DNA from: Pomphorhynchus laevis
Lineage: Eukaryota; Acanthocephala; Palaeacanthocephala; Echinorhynchida; Pomphorhynchidae
Length of the DNA: 64,000 nucleotides
Assembly (NCBI GenBank): GCA_012934845.2
Contig: WNNJ02000108.1
Location: 186,001-250,000, forward strand
Direction of reading: 5' to 3'
This document shows, one piece after another, positions 32,231 through 43,259 of the stretch; position 1 is the stretch's first letter, and every line of letters starts with the position of its first letter. The notes below the pieces were generated by a model. That model did not search any database. It was given only the letters and a program-made list of their open reading frames with translations, and was not told where the DNA came from. A program made the translations under genes and the position numbers.

Positions 32231-32880
32231 AGTTGGATAGCGGTTAATCCAGCAGAATAATCAATGAAAACAGTCATTACGAGTTGATGACTGTTATCCT
32301 GACAAAACTGATTCACTTCACCTATTGCTGAATGAAACTAACGACATTTGACAAACCCATGAAAACTCGATGGGTCAAGTTACGCCTACTTAAGTGGTCG
32401 CGGACGCTACGCTCAAGCACTTTTTCGTAGATAGAAATGAGGGTTTTGAATCGAAATGGTCCGCTGGTCTTTAGGACATGAGACCGGACTACGTTTGGGT
32501 AAAAAGTTTTACGACTAATATGGATGCCGGCTACATCGGATGGTGAGGCTAAAAGCATTGCGAAGGTCACTTCTCTTCGTTGATCGGATGTCAAAAGCTG
32601 ACATACCCGAGAATATAGTAGAGTGATAAATTTGGGTGTGCCCGGAAGGGGAACCGAGGAGTTAAGGATGTCTCTAACAGATAAGCCCCTGCTTCTAAAG
32701 TCACCCCAAGGCGGAATTGGTTGGATAGATTGAGTGTATCCATAGTTGTGTAGGGATAGTTAATTATCCAAAACTCTGTCAAGGCCAAGGATCCTAATCC
32801 AACCCACATCCCTCTCCTTCATTCGAGTAGAAGAACCTCCCGAATTCCACTGAAGGATATTAAGTGAAAAAGGCTCTTGA
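32077..32880 (-). pseudogene. Family L LINE, RT N-terminal part, copy L2 (minus)
   Basis: Minus strand: MWVGLGSLALTEFWIINYPY, MTSDQRREVTFAMLLASPSD, LISIYEKVLERSVRDHLSRR and CQDNSHQLVMTVFIDYSAG, where it degenerates into the start of copy L1 (a second ILSTTYIGCIYNLTPT linker at about 32100-32160). The two RT regions are therefore head to tail. Catalytic box missing. Confidence 0.7.
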
Positions 32881-33169
32881 TTACTTTGCATTGTATTGAT
32901 TTAGCTGGGGTGAGATGCCTCCCCTAGTCGGAACCAGGAGTAGGAGTGAGAAGGTTGCCAATCTCATCACCTGTCCGACTAGGGTGAGACACTTGCTCAC
33001 TGGGCATATCTTCATTCCCTTTAGAATTGCCGGAATCAGCCACATCCCAAATTCTCGCAAATTTAATTGCCGCTACAGATTGTACAGTTATAGTTCTCTT
33101 AGAGGATTTTATTGTTCTGCTTGACAGTAGAATGAGAGCTGATTACTTGTAGCATGATGCTAATATTCT

Positions 33170-33930
33170 CTTTGATTAGGTTTTACACATGTGCCATTGC
33201 GGCTTGTACTCTTTCGTCCACATACTTTACTATATCGACATCATTTGTCTTGTTAAACGGACTAGTCTCTATGTTTGACGTCTCACTGGATTTTGCAAAA
33301 CCTTTGTAAATTATACTTTTTAACCTATTCATCTGCTGAGTCTTTAAAGTGTGTGAATTTGCATGACCACGCAGGGTAGTCACCATTGCAGTTAGAGCAT
33401 TATGGTCTAAGCTGACATCTTCCTTCGTGCTTGTCGGACGAATCACACACTCCACAAACTTGAGGACTGTCACAGCCGTTTGCCCAATGCCCCCATCTGT
33501 GACAGGTATTGCAGTGTGGATAACTCATCGAATCAGAGTCGATTGTCGTGAATATTAGATTATATCCCATAAGAGGAGTAAACTTTGATTTTTCCAGGCG
33601 CGCCGCATCGTCTACTGAGTCATTGCAGAACGCAACGGTTATAGGTTGTCCAGTTTTCCCGTTTACGAATCGTATATTAAAAATATTAAAGTCATTTTTC
33701 AAAGAAGTAATGTCCTCACCGTATAGGACTGCAAGGATATTATTGATCTTAACAAGGGCCTTAATCGGTTCGAATATAATCTAAACTTTATCCAGGTGGT
33801 TAATGTTAAAGTAGTTTATGTAAGCCTTGGCTAAATCGGCTGTGTAAAAGGATACTTTAATCTCCGTTTCGTAAAACTTGATGGAATTGAACAAAATACG
33901 GTTTTTGTATTGCACGGCAAAATTTCTTAG
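33170..33930 (-). pseudogene. Family L LINE ORF1 with zinc knuckles (minus)
   Basis: Minus strand: AYINYFNINHLDKV, then KNDFNIFNIRFVNGKTGQPI, SVDDAARLEKSKFTPLMGYN, followed by CNTCHRWGHWANGC (C-x2-C-x4-H-x4-C), CGVCDSSDKHEGRC (C-x2-C-x5-H-x3-C), a TAA stop, then CSNCNGDYPAWSC (a third knuckle with Y in place of H). This is the gag-like, nucleic-acid-binding ORF1 found in Jockey/I-group LINEs. Two in-frame stops. Confidence 0.75.
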
Positions 33931-35344
33931 GAAAATGATAAATAAGTTGTCCTATCGAATGAAGCGAGCATTTTTATGACTAGATTCTGCATTTTGGGAA
34001 CTGGGGAAGCTCGCCCTCCTTTTTATGGTTAAAAGACAAAAATGTACTTCCCTTCGTCTTTTCGTTGCATTGCATTTCCTTAGTTTTTCTCAAACGTTTG
34101 ATAGTTTCGACACAAACAAGTTTTTACTCTCTAAATTGTAAATCTATATTCAAATGCACGTACGCATTTTTCAATAAGACATCTTCACTTTAGAAAATAA
34201 GCTAAAAACACAAATTACTTATGAAGTTGATAATAGGGAGTCTGGTTTATATTTTAAAAATAAATTTAATAATGTTTAATAGATCAATTTCTACATAATA
34301 TTGATTGTAATATTTAGAGAGTATTCTGTGGGTGAGAACACATTCTTGTTTAATTTTGTGGGTTATATTTTTAATATTCTGATATGGATTTTTATATAAA
34401 AAATTCTGATATGGGTCATTTAATTTTAAATTTATATCATTTTTAAAAATAAATATCGTATTTTGAAGTGGGAATTTTTTAATTATTAAAATTAGATTAA
34501 TTAGTCTATTGAAGCATATGGAATTTTGTTATTTGCAGTGTAAATTATTAGGTAATTACGTCTGTTATTACTGCTTTTGTGGTTTCATACGTTACTGAGT
34601 TTTTTAAAATTTACTCAAATTAGAACAAAATAAAATTCAAAAAGCCAATTGCAATTTTTAAGTACAAAATACGCAACCACCAATCATTGTACTGAACTAA
34701 TTGTGTAGCTGATTAGTAGGCAAAAAATATAAAATTAAAATTTTAATAAACATCTAGACTAAACATTTTTATTGTTAAATTTTACATTGTAAAACTTGAA
34801 AAGCATGATTGATGTATAGTAATATCTAAATTAAAAAGATAATTTTAAATTAAATCGATAAATAGTTTTATATTGACAGAAAATACCCATAATAAAGTCA
34901 TAATCGAAGTCACAAACGATAAATATAAACTATTTTTATTATTTTAGTGTAAAACCCAATCTTTTAAAGGTTAGGTAGATTTTATCATAAAAAATATAAA
35001 TTTTTAAAAATAATTGAAACGTTTAAAATTATTAATTATACTATTTGTATATTTTTTAATATTATCGCATGTGCTAGCTCATTCACAATTTGTTTATTTT
35101 GTGTATAATCTGCTTATTGAAGATCATACACAAAATATTTCGACAACTTTAAAGACAATTATAATTATATTGGAAAATTGAGTATTGGAGTTTAATACTC
35201 CTCCAATATTGAGATAAACACATTAATAACTGATCGCTGACTATCACTCTATGTTGAAGGTAGTGATTCAATGTTTCCCAGGAATGAAAGATATTAAATT
35301 TTATTGACTATTTTTTGCTACTATTCAAGTCTGGCCATGTCGAC
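33931..35344. other. AT-rich, no gene seen
   Basis: No coding region recognised. A small hairpin (tattggag...ctccaata, 35187-35210) is present. Confidence 0.5.
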
Positions 35345-36550
35345 TATTTAACGGTAATGGTACACCCCAGGTATTTTATTTTATGTGTAAAGGTAGGAAG
35401 TGGTTGATTGTTCAACATGGAAGAAAGATCTAAGATTGCTAGTCTCTTTAATTTTTTAAGTCGCAGCGGCACTATTAAATACAATCACCTGCGATTTAGA
35501 GGAGTTGATAATACGATTGTGTGCTTAACTGCTCTTTTAATCTTAAAAAGAAGCGGATGATGTCAGAGACTACATCTATGTACTTGTGTCCAGAGAACAG
35601 GACTGTAGTATCATCAGTGTATGTCACTAAATGTTGATCGCGTTTAAATGTTTTAAGGATTACGATAAAGGCATCAAGATATAAAATAGAAAGTTAGGAA
35701 CATTGATGCACACTTGTAAAAGGGTTGAACTAACGAGTATCATGTTTGTCTTCATAAAAGAACCGCTTGATGTGCATCAGTATCTTCATCCTGTTAACAA
35801 TTCTTGCAGGCAACCTGAGGGACCAGAGAGAAGAGATAACAAATAGAATTGAAATTCGAGCAGATGCAGCGGTCGAATGAACCGAGCGACCGTTGACAAA
35901 CCTATGGAAACTTGATGGGATGGTCGAGGATTCTATGTGCAAGTGCTTTTTCGTAGATAAAGATGAGGAAGTTTTGTATCGAGATAATGCGCAGATCTTT
36001 GGGACATAAGACCACTTTTTTCTTGGATAAAAATATTCTCCGGCTCGATAACAGCGACATCGGAGAGGAGGCTAGTAGCAGCGTAATGACGACCTTCTTT
36101 CTCTGACTGTCTGCCAAAAGCCGACATACATGATTGGAGAGTGATGCATGGGATCTGGAGTTCCCCGAAGAGTACCCCAGGCATTCAAAATATCGGCAAT
36201 CGATAAATCCTTGCTCCTAAAGTCGCCACAAGGCAGGATTGGTTGAGGAGGTTGAGTGGATCTATTATTATGTGATTCCTCCAGAACTTTGTAAAGGCCT
36301 CTGCTGTCAATCCTACCAGATCCCCACTCTTTCCAGCAGACAAACTTCTTCTTGAATATCTTCCAGAAAGAAGACTGATATGGATTAAGACTAGCAATGC
36401 TCGCCTTATCTCTACTCAACTGGAACCTATATTTAGAGCTCTGATATTCTTTCGAGAGGGCTATCTTGAGTTTTGTGTAAGTGTAATTGAATAAACGACC
36501 CTTATAGGTGGTCGAAAGTATCACGGTAGCTTATGAAGAGAGATATGAAT
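35345..36550 (-). pseudogene. Family L LINE, RT copy L3 (minus, heavily decayed)
   Basis: Minus strand: ILSTTYKGRLFNYTYTKLKI, SSKYRFQLSRDKASIASLNP, CGDFRSKDLSIADILNAWG, KDLRIISIQNFLIFIYEKAL, then fragments of the LPARIVNRMKIL and Y-x-D-D-T-x-x-x regions. Large deletion between FHRFVNGRSVHS and the A-R-I segment removes the D-F-S-A-A-F-D box. Same order as copy L4 (55812-57345). Confidence 0.75.
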
Positions 36551-37240
36551 TAAATCGTGTCAGGATTGCATTTCCTACTACTGGGAAGAGCAGGATTATA
36601 TCATGGAAAAATGTTACTTTGATTAGATCAAAGTGAAACATCCTCCTCAGCAGCGTGTCTTTCTCCAACCGTCACCGGCCGCAGGCTCTAACAGCGGGAC
36701 CGCTGTCCACTCTTTGGCTGGAGTGGTAATTATCATAATTTCCCACGATCATCCATGCTGCTCCTTTCTTTTTTAGTTTCTTAGACGGTGTGATGTTCGA
36801 TGAAGAGCATTTGTTTTAAGATATTGTTGGTACTGAATCAGTTGTTGAAGGTTGAAAAATGGGTTGGTCAAGTGTTTAATCATAGCATAAGTCAATTTCA
36901 TTTGCTTCGCAATCTTTATTTCGATAACCTTTAGAATATCCTTTGTGGATCAAGGTACGTAGCTTGTAACGGCGTTCACGCCTCGTTGATCGTTTAAAGA
37001 TTAGCCTGCGTTGGAAGAGCATCTTTTCAGGTACTTTTTAAAACATGAGCACTTTGAGACCACGCAGGTGGGAGAGTGAGCAGCTTGAGTAGCAGGGATC
37101 TGCTTCGCAGACATCGGGATGATCCGGACCCGTCGATGAGCAAACCCCACATATTTTGTCGTTATTGCAAGACGACCCCAGTGTCCCCATGAATGGCACT
37201 GATTACAGTAGGGGAACGTAATATTATCTTTAGCGATCAG
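36551..37240 (-). pseudogene. Family L LINE, ORF1 and linker of copy L3 (minus)
   Basis: At 37150-37200 the minus strand gives CNQCHSWGHWGR and, in the next frame, KICGVCSSTGPDHPDVC, matching the first two zinc knuckles at 33400-33520. The sequence 36560-36800 between ORF1 and RT is too decayed to assign to an endonuclease. Confidence 0.6.
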
Positions 37241-37986
37241 CGGAAGATAATATGACGATTATAATGGATTATAAATACTTAAGCATTTCTTTGTCATCAC
37301 GTTGGTCGTTTACAGCTCATTAAGAGCTAAGATCGTATCCGTGACGTCTCAAACTTTAAATCAAGCTTGATATTATTTTAAGATAAAATTTAAAGCTTCA
37401 TTAAATCTTTCAAATCAACCTCTAGATGATTTAAATCAAACTTTAAATCATCTTAAGCATCCTGGGATGATTTATCGACTCGGAAGTTCTACCAGATAGA
37501 TGTTTGATTGTGGCCATACATAACTTGTTTTTGCATGTTCCTACATTATCTATCGATATTATATCCATACAGTTTGCACTAGAAGATTAGGTATCGTTTT
37601 AATCCAAATCAGGACGAGTCAAAAAATTGACTGTGACGTTGCTAAAAGTGTCACACATACACCAAATAAGCGTTCCTATTTTTATGAAATATTTGCGGCT
37701 TGCGAATTTATACAAGATGTAAATCAAATTTATAATATAATACATCTTCCACGTAAAAATAAATCTTTTACATCACGTAAAAATAAATCTTTTTTATTGA
37801 TAACTGACTGAGAGTAATCAAATCAATAATTGACCAGGACTAAAACGACATTAGTTAAGATAAATAACAAACAAGATGATAGGTAAGCTCCCTCGTTATA
37901 TTCGGATTTCAAATCAATCAATAACTTGCACGATGCGAAAATCAACATATATGATCGATTACACTTCCGATCGCTTGCTATTGGTA
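37241..37986. other. No gene seen
   Basis: Contains local near-repeats of aaatctttt(a/t)...cacgtaaaaataaatctttt (37750-37795) and of gatgatttaaatcaaactttaaatcat words near 37360-37460. Nothing coding. Confidence 0.5.
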
Positions 37987-38212
37987 GCACGATATTATCC
38001 TCACAGGTATTCATCTTATTTTTGATACAGCAGGACGCTACTAAGTACTGATTTCAAATCCGATCAGCATCAGTGTACAAAGAAAGCAGATAATAAATGT
38101 CGAAACGTGAAATGTATGTCTGGATCAGCAGCTGATGAGACCCACCCAGACTGATTAGTAGCGTCCTGCTGTATCAAAAATAAGATCAATACCTGTGAGG
38201 ATAATATCGTGC
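37987..38212. repeat. 57-bp inverted repeat around a hammerhead-like core
   Basis: Left arm 37987-38043 and right arm 38156-38212 are reverse complements at 56 of 57 positions (one g/c difference near the middle). The 112-nt spacer is a diverged member of the R family of 5.9-7.6 kb: gtcgaaacgtgaaatgtatgt, ggatcagcagctgatga. Confidence 0.9.
38126..38171 (+). ncRNA. Hammerhead-like motif, diverged R-family member
   Basis: CAGCAG / CTGATGA / GACCCACCCAGACT / GATT (for GAAA) / AGTAGC / GTC / CTGCTG. Stem I is six perfect Watson-Crick pairs positioned exactly on either side of CTGATGA and GTC. The GAAA box is lost, so cleavage is unlikely now. Confidence 0.4.
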
Positions 38213-39200
38213 CGAAATCGGAAAAAAATAATAATGTATTCTTAATAATAGTTTTGGTTTTAGCAATGAATTTTGGTAGAATTTTGTAGAAGCTTAAAAA
38301 CGACAAGGCAGTATTGCCTTGCCGTTTCTGATTGCTTTATTTTAATACAATCAAAATGCTAGCAAAAAATTAAATTTCAAAGCTATTTCTAAATAGTTAA
38401 TAATCAATTAAGTTTATAATAAATTAAATGATATTAATTAAAATGTTTTTATTAATATGCTTTTAAAAATAAAATTTAATAAAATAATCAAATGATTGAA
38501 AAATTCTATTTTATTTCGAATTAAAAAATTATAATTTATTTACGTAAAATATTTATTGATGAATTTATATCAGGATACAGACAAAATCTGTTTGATAATT
38601 GATATTTAATATGCTTTTAAATTTTAATAAAATTTGGAAACCAATCCATTGATTGGAAAATCTACATTAAAAAATTGCAAGAATTTTTAAGTCTTATTTA
38701 TCAACGTTATCGAAAACGATTTTCGCGTTTCAATTTCCCGGTGTCCTTAAATTTCAAAAGTCATCACGTTGCTTAGCTTCGAAATTTATCGCTCCAATTT
38801 CTTTTATTATGATAGCTATTCATCGGAGTTGATCATTCTTATAGCATTGTTCATCGGAAAAATTAAAATCTACAAAAGCAGGTTATGCAACACGCCTGTT
38901 TTCAGTCTCTTTTTATTTTAAGCACCTGTTTTTCACTGCTGCCATCTTTGTGTTTTTGTTTTTCTGTTAAGTACTACCACTCAATTATTGAGTTAGGGAT
39001 TGCGGCGGTGACCAAACCATTAGTAAGTAAGTAAGGGTTTTATTAATAACTAAACCATTAGTCGTGGTGCTATTTCTAAAACCGATTAAAGTGTATAACC
39101 CATTTCATATGCACATAAATGTGATGGCATGATTGTAATTTCCGCAATACACATGAAATGTGGTTACTTGCTCAGGTTAGCAATATATAACAGTTTCTTA
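38213..39200. other. AT-rich, no gene seen
   Basis: No recognised feature. Confidence 0.45.
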
Positions 39201-39368
39201 TTTATCAGTGGAGAGAGTGAAGAAAATATTTATTTGATCTCGAATTTTCAATAGCCTACTGCTATCATCATCAGGAGTAAATGTTACAAAAAATATTTTT
39301 ACAGATGAATATTTCGAGATTAAATTCGAGATTAAATAAATATTTTCTTCACTCTCTCCACTGATAAA
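39201..39368. repeat. 43-bp inverted repeat enclosing a hammerhead-like core
   Basis: Left arm 39201-39243 and right arm 39326-39368 are reverse complements at 42 of 43 positions. The 82-nt spacer holds the motif at 39244-39320 on the minus strand. Confidence 0.9.
39241..39325 (-). ncRNA. Hammerhead-like motif, type III order
   Basis: Minus strand: ATTCATC (cleavage triplet ATC), GTAAA...TTTAC as stem I, CTGATGA, stem II ATAGC-AGTAG-GCTAT (five pairs plus a G.U), then GAAA, then AATTCGAGA which pairs with the upstream TCTCGAA. All three helices and both invariant boxes are present; the inner part of stem III has mismatches. Confidence 0.6.
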
Positions 39369-39830
39369 AAATACAATATGAGTGAACAATCAATTTATAA
39401 TATAACAGTTTCTTGTATTAATTTATTGGATTCAAATGCAAAATCTGTCTGTAGGGCAAACATCGTCGCTATAATGCATATAGCACGTATAAATATCGAT
39501 TTCAATACGTAAAACATTTGCTTTTACCAAGTTCTTTTAATCTACATATCGTAAAAGCCCTTATGCAAGTTGCTGCTCGTAATGCCCTTCTATACATAGA
39601 TCGCAAGACGATATACTTATTACTCTACATCATTCTACATTGAATTTCCCTAATACTTTATAAATTGTTGTATTATATCGATCTTCATAGATAACAACCA
39701 TTGAACACATTGTAATAATAAGAATTTTCTTAAGCAAATATATAACCGATAATAACTGAAAGAAAAATAGCTAAGAAATAAAACAGTACAAGAATCTACA
39801 AAATTTTCGCCAAGTCTTCCAACAAATTTC
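39369..39830. other. No gene seen
   Basis: No recognised feature. Confidence 0.4.
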
Positions 39831-39831
39831 C

Positions 39832-39925
39832 AAGGCCTCAGTTCCAGCGGGATATGAGCCCTCCAGCCGATCCAACATGCCGCTCTCCGACTGTACTACC
39901 TGGTGTCTCTCACCCCTCTGGTGAA
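39832..39925 (-). pseudogene. Family L LINE 3' end fragment (minus)
   Basis: ggcctcagttccagcgggat, gagccctccagccgatccaa, gccgctctccgac: reverse complement of the family L 3' end at 57270-57342. Confidence 0.65.
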
Positions 39926-39954
39926 GATGGAAGAGACGTTTGTAGATAGAAGAT

Positions 39955-40985
39955 ATACTATGAATTATCTAACTCCGCTGTAGCCTGGTTTTCCTCTTAT
40001 CTATTTGACCGTTCTTTCAGTGTTTATTCAGCTTCTCTTGTATCTCAACTATATTCTCTAGCACACAGTGTTCCTCAAAGCTCATTACTAGGTTCCGTTA
40101 TTTGCCCATTCTTCACTGTGATCTCTCTTCAATAACCAGAACACAATTTTCATGTTTTGCATGAAAATGCATCAAATCTATGATCTTGCATTCACTTCCT
40201 CCGCTCGCCTCCCATCTGTTTCCTAGCACCTTGCTTCGCCTATCCTTTAACTCAATCCTGCAAAGTCCAAAATCATGTGGACAATTCCCTTTCACTTCAA
40301 AATTATTCCACCTAATGTTTATCTTTACTCAACTATTTTTCCAATCGTTAATGATATCATATTCCTCGGTTTTCACTTTGACAACCATATTTCTCTAAAG
40401 TCATTTGTTTCCGATAAAGTCCGCTCTTCGTTCCTGCTATTCCGTGATATTCGCCGTATTCGTAGGTTGATCAAATTTGCTCCTGTATTTCTCTTTTATC
40501 AGCCATTTTATTTTCCTGAATCGATTATTGCCTTAGTATCTTCTTCAACTCTCCCAAAACTACTTTCCAACCTCTCCTAAGTATTGTCAACTCAGCAGTT
40601 CACGTTCTCTGACGTCTCCACTGTTTTGATCACATAGCTTCGTTTAATTCTTCTGGCCCATACTGCATCGCAATTCCCCTTCATACTTACATATTCCTTA
40701 TCTCGATGAATCTCGTCCTGCTTCTTCATCCTTCAGATAATATCATTCCCTTCTCCTCTACACTCCAAATTATCGCCTCCATTCCTTTCCAATTGCCGCT
40801 CCTCTTGCTTGGAATTCGCTCCCTTAGTACATCCGTTCGCCTTCCTTGTTCATACTATTCAAAATTCGTCTGCGGGATTATTATTATTTATCAATTTGAT
40901 CATTTTCTTTATTCTTCGTAGGCTTGTAAGCGCACTATTGGCACTCATTTGTCACTCAAAATAGATTTCTCTTTTTATAACTCCA
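39955..40985 (+). pseudogene. CR1/L2-type LINE, 3' half, decayed
   Basis: Reads with breaks VAWFSSYLFDRSFSVYSASL, NFHVLHENASNL, FPIVNDIIFLGFHFDNHISL, KSFVSDKVRSSFLLFRDIRR, IRRLIKF..., matching ORF2 residues from the WFSSYLSNR region to near the end, followed by the 3' UTR word cttgtaagcg. RT catalytic box lies in a deleted or garbled stretch. Confidence 0.8.
40930..40946 (+). other. CR1-type 3' UTR stem-loop (decayed copy 3)
   Basis: gcgcac-tattg-gcactc: same position as the paired copies at 48895 and 25210 but with mismatches, as expected in a dead copy. Confidence 0.5.
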
Positions 40986-41039
40986 ATATATAACTTACGT
41001 TCCTTAGGCAAGTATGTGTTAGCTCATACATCGTAGGTA

Positions 41040-41230
41040 CGTCCATTAAGGAATTAAGTGATCCAGCTGGTAATTGAGCCATCAAGCTAGTAATTGAGCT
41101 ATTTAGAGGGTAAGTGAGTGATTCGCTGGATAATTAAGCGATTCAGTATGTAATTGAGTTATTCAGCGGGCAATTTAGCGATTCATCGGTTAATTGAACT
41201 ATCCATAGGTAATTGAACAATCCAGCGAAA
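41040..41230. repeat. Degenerate minisatellite, about 20-22-bp unit
   Basis: About eight units of gtaattgagcgattcagcgg-like sequence (for example at 41070, 41092, 41151, 41210) with substitutions and 1-3-bp length changes. Confidence 0.8.
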
Positions 41231-41517
41231 TATTATTTCACATAATATTATTTAAATTAGAAAATAAAGCCATATATTACTAATTAAATAATTATAAGTA
41301 ATATATAATTTATATAACGTTAGAAATTTAAATTTAAATTTAAAATAAAAGTAAATTTAAATTAGAAAATAAAGCCATGTATTATTAAAAATGAATTTAA
41401 GTAGTAATTTGTTATTTAATGACTAAATAATGTAGTTGATTGTTGAGTAATCCTTTTCCCTATTTCCGGCTGACAGTATATTCTCTCATCATCTGCAGTG
41501 TAGAATTGGACAATCAA

Positions 41518-41612
41518 GCGACATAGATTACCAAGACGTCGATCGGCATTCATCTATTTTACGACATTACCGAGACGTCGATCGGCATTCATCTATCTCA
41601 TTAGTTCACAAA
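41518..41612. repeat. Direct repeat, two units
   Basis: gacgtcgatcggcattcatc with its flanks (acat.gattaccaa / acattaccga) occurs at 41536 and 41575. Confidence 0.85.
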
Positions 41613-41619
41613 CAAGTTA

Positions 41620-42555
41620 TGTATCTCCAACATTTTATTCAATTTAATTTGCAACTTCACATTGTTATTTTCGTCATGAACTGCACCAACACGTAGAAGA
41701 CTAGCGTATTCTCTGAGTTATCGATTTCACAAAAGATCATCATCACCGTCATGTGCTTTACCAACCTATTTCTCGTTATAACTACTCACGCGGTTGTTGC
41801 CTAAAATATTATCGGAAACAAATTACGTAACATTTACTAAACTGGTGAATGGATAGAGAGATAGATATAGCTGTTTTCCTAATAGTTCCATTGTTGTATG
41901 TCGAAAATAGCTAAATTGTGACACCTAAAACGGATGTCCTTGCTGTGCAATGAACAAGCGCTGTCATTAATCTTTTGCTTTTTACTACACAAACTTATTT
42001 TATTGCACAAATTGAGCAAACTCCTCATTGCAAAAGGTGAGAATCACATGACTGTTGCAAAATTGAGGAACGATAAAATACTCAAAGTTGTATGTGATTT
42101 TCTTCTGACGCGTAAGGCGTGCAATCACGCGTCTACCACATATTCGTAACTTTCAAATTTACACTTTGTCGTCGTTCATAACTACTATTTCATACGGTAA
42201 TCATCATACTCTATTCTTTGACTTACACATAATCCACTTGGTCGTCGGTCGCCTATTTTTCATAATTTAGGGAGTTTAAACCCGGAAACGAATAATATTC
42301 ATATGATATTTAGTTTGAATACCAGTTTCAAATAAACCGTTCATATCTACCTGATTCGATTATAAACGAATAAATTCGATCTATCAGCTTTGTGTTTAAT
42401 CATTACAACTTTGTGTCAATTATAGCCAAACTTTCACGGCTGTACGGTTCTTTTTGCGTTCGTCTTTTTACGGCTTACTTATATCATATAGTCGAGCACT
42501 AACAACTGCGTTATTTTTAGTGTCAATGTTTAGATTTTATGTCTTTCTGATATTA
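41620..42555. other. No gene seen
   Basis: No recognised coding or repeat feature. Confidence 0.4.
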
Positions 42556-42559
42556 TTGA

Positions 42560-43250
42560 ATTTTAAATTATTGCCATTTTGTAATTACTGAGCAAGCTTA
42601 ACTCAATAATTCCTTATTAATTCAATTTTTAATTGTAAAAAAATATTATTGTTCGAATTATTAAATAATATTACAATTATGATGTTATCTAGTATAGCAA
42701 TCATTCGCTAATTAAGTCAATTAATTTAATTCTTATTTAATTAGTTTTTTATATCTAATCACTTCAGGATAACTTGGTAATTCAATTTTGAATTATTAAA
42801 TTATATTAAATTACAATTTCGATATTCATCAATATATCCATCATAAAGAAGTTTGCTTAATTCTATTGATTTATTTTTAATTAATTAGGTTTCATATATA
42901 ATCACTTCATAATTCCATATTCATTCAATATTATTTTAACTAAAATTATATTTTGCCATTGAATCATTAAATTATATTTAATTACAATTTCGCTATTTAT
43001 CAATATATCCATCATTAGCAAGTTCGCTAATTAATAAAATAAATTTATTTTTAACTCATTAGTTATTCATATCCAATCGCTTCATCATTCTCTTTTATTC
43101 AATTTTAAATTGTAATTAAAATTAGATTTACTATTAAATTATTAAATATAAAATTTCAATTCCGCTATTCTACAGTATATCCATCATTAGTAAGTTCGCT
43201 AATTAAAGTTCTCAAGCATATCCCTTATTAGTGTTCCGCAATTCCCACAT
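42560..43250. repeat. Tandem satellite-like array, about 170-bp unit
   Basis: Four diverged units marked by atatccatcattagcaagtt-cgctaatt words near 42695, 42840, 43010 and 43183, spaced about 150, 170 and 173 bp, each with a ttatttttaa.t.attagtt..atatc.aatc.cttca block. The last unit recurs at 51970-52165. Confidence 0.7.
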
Positions 43251-43259
43251 TACAAGATA

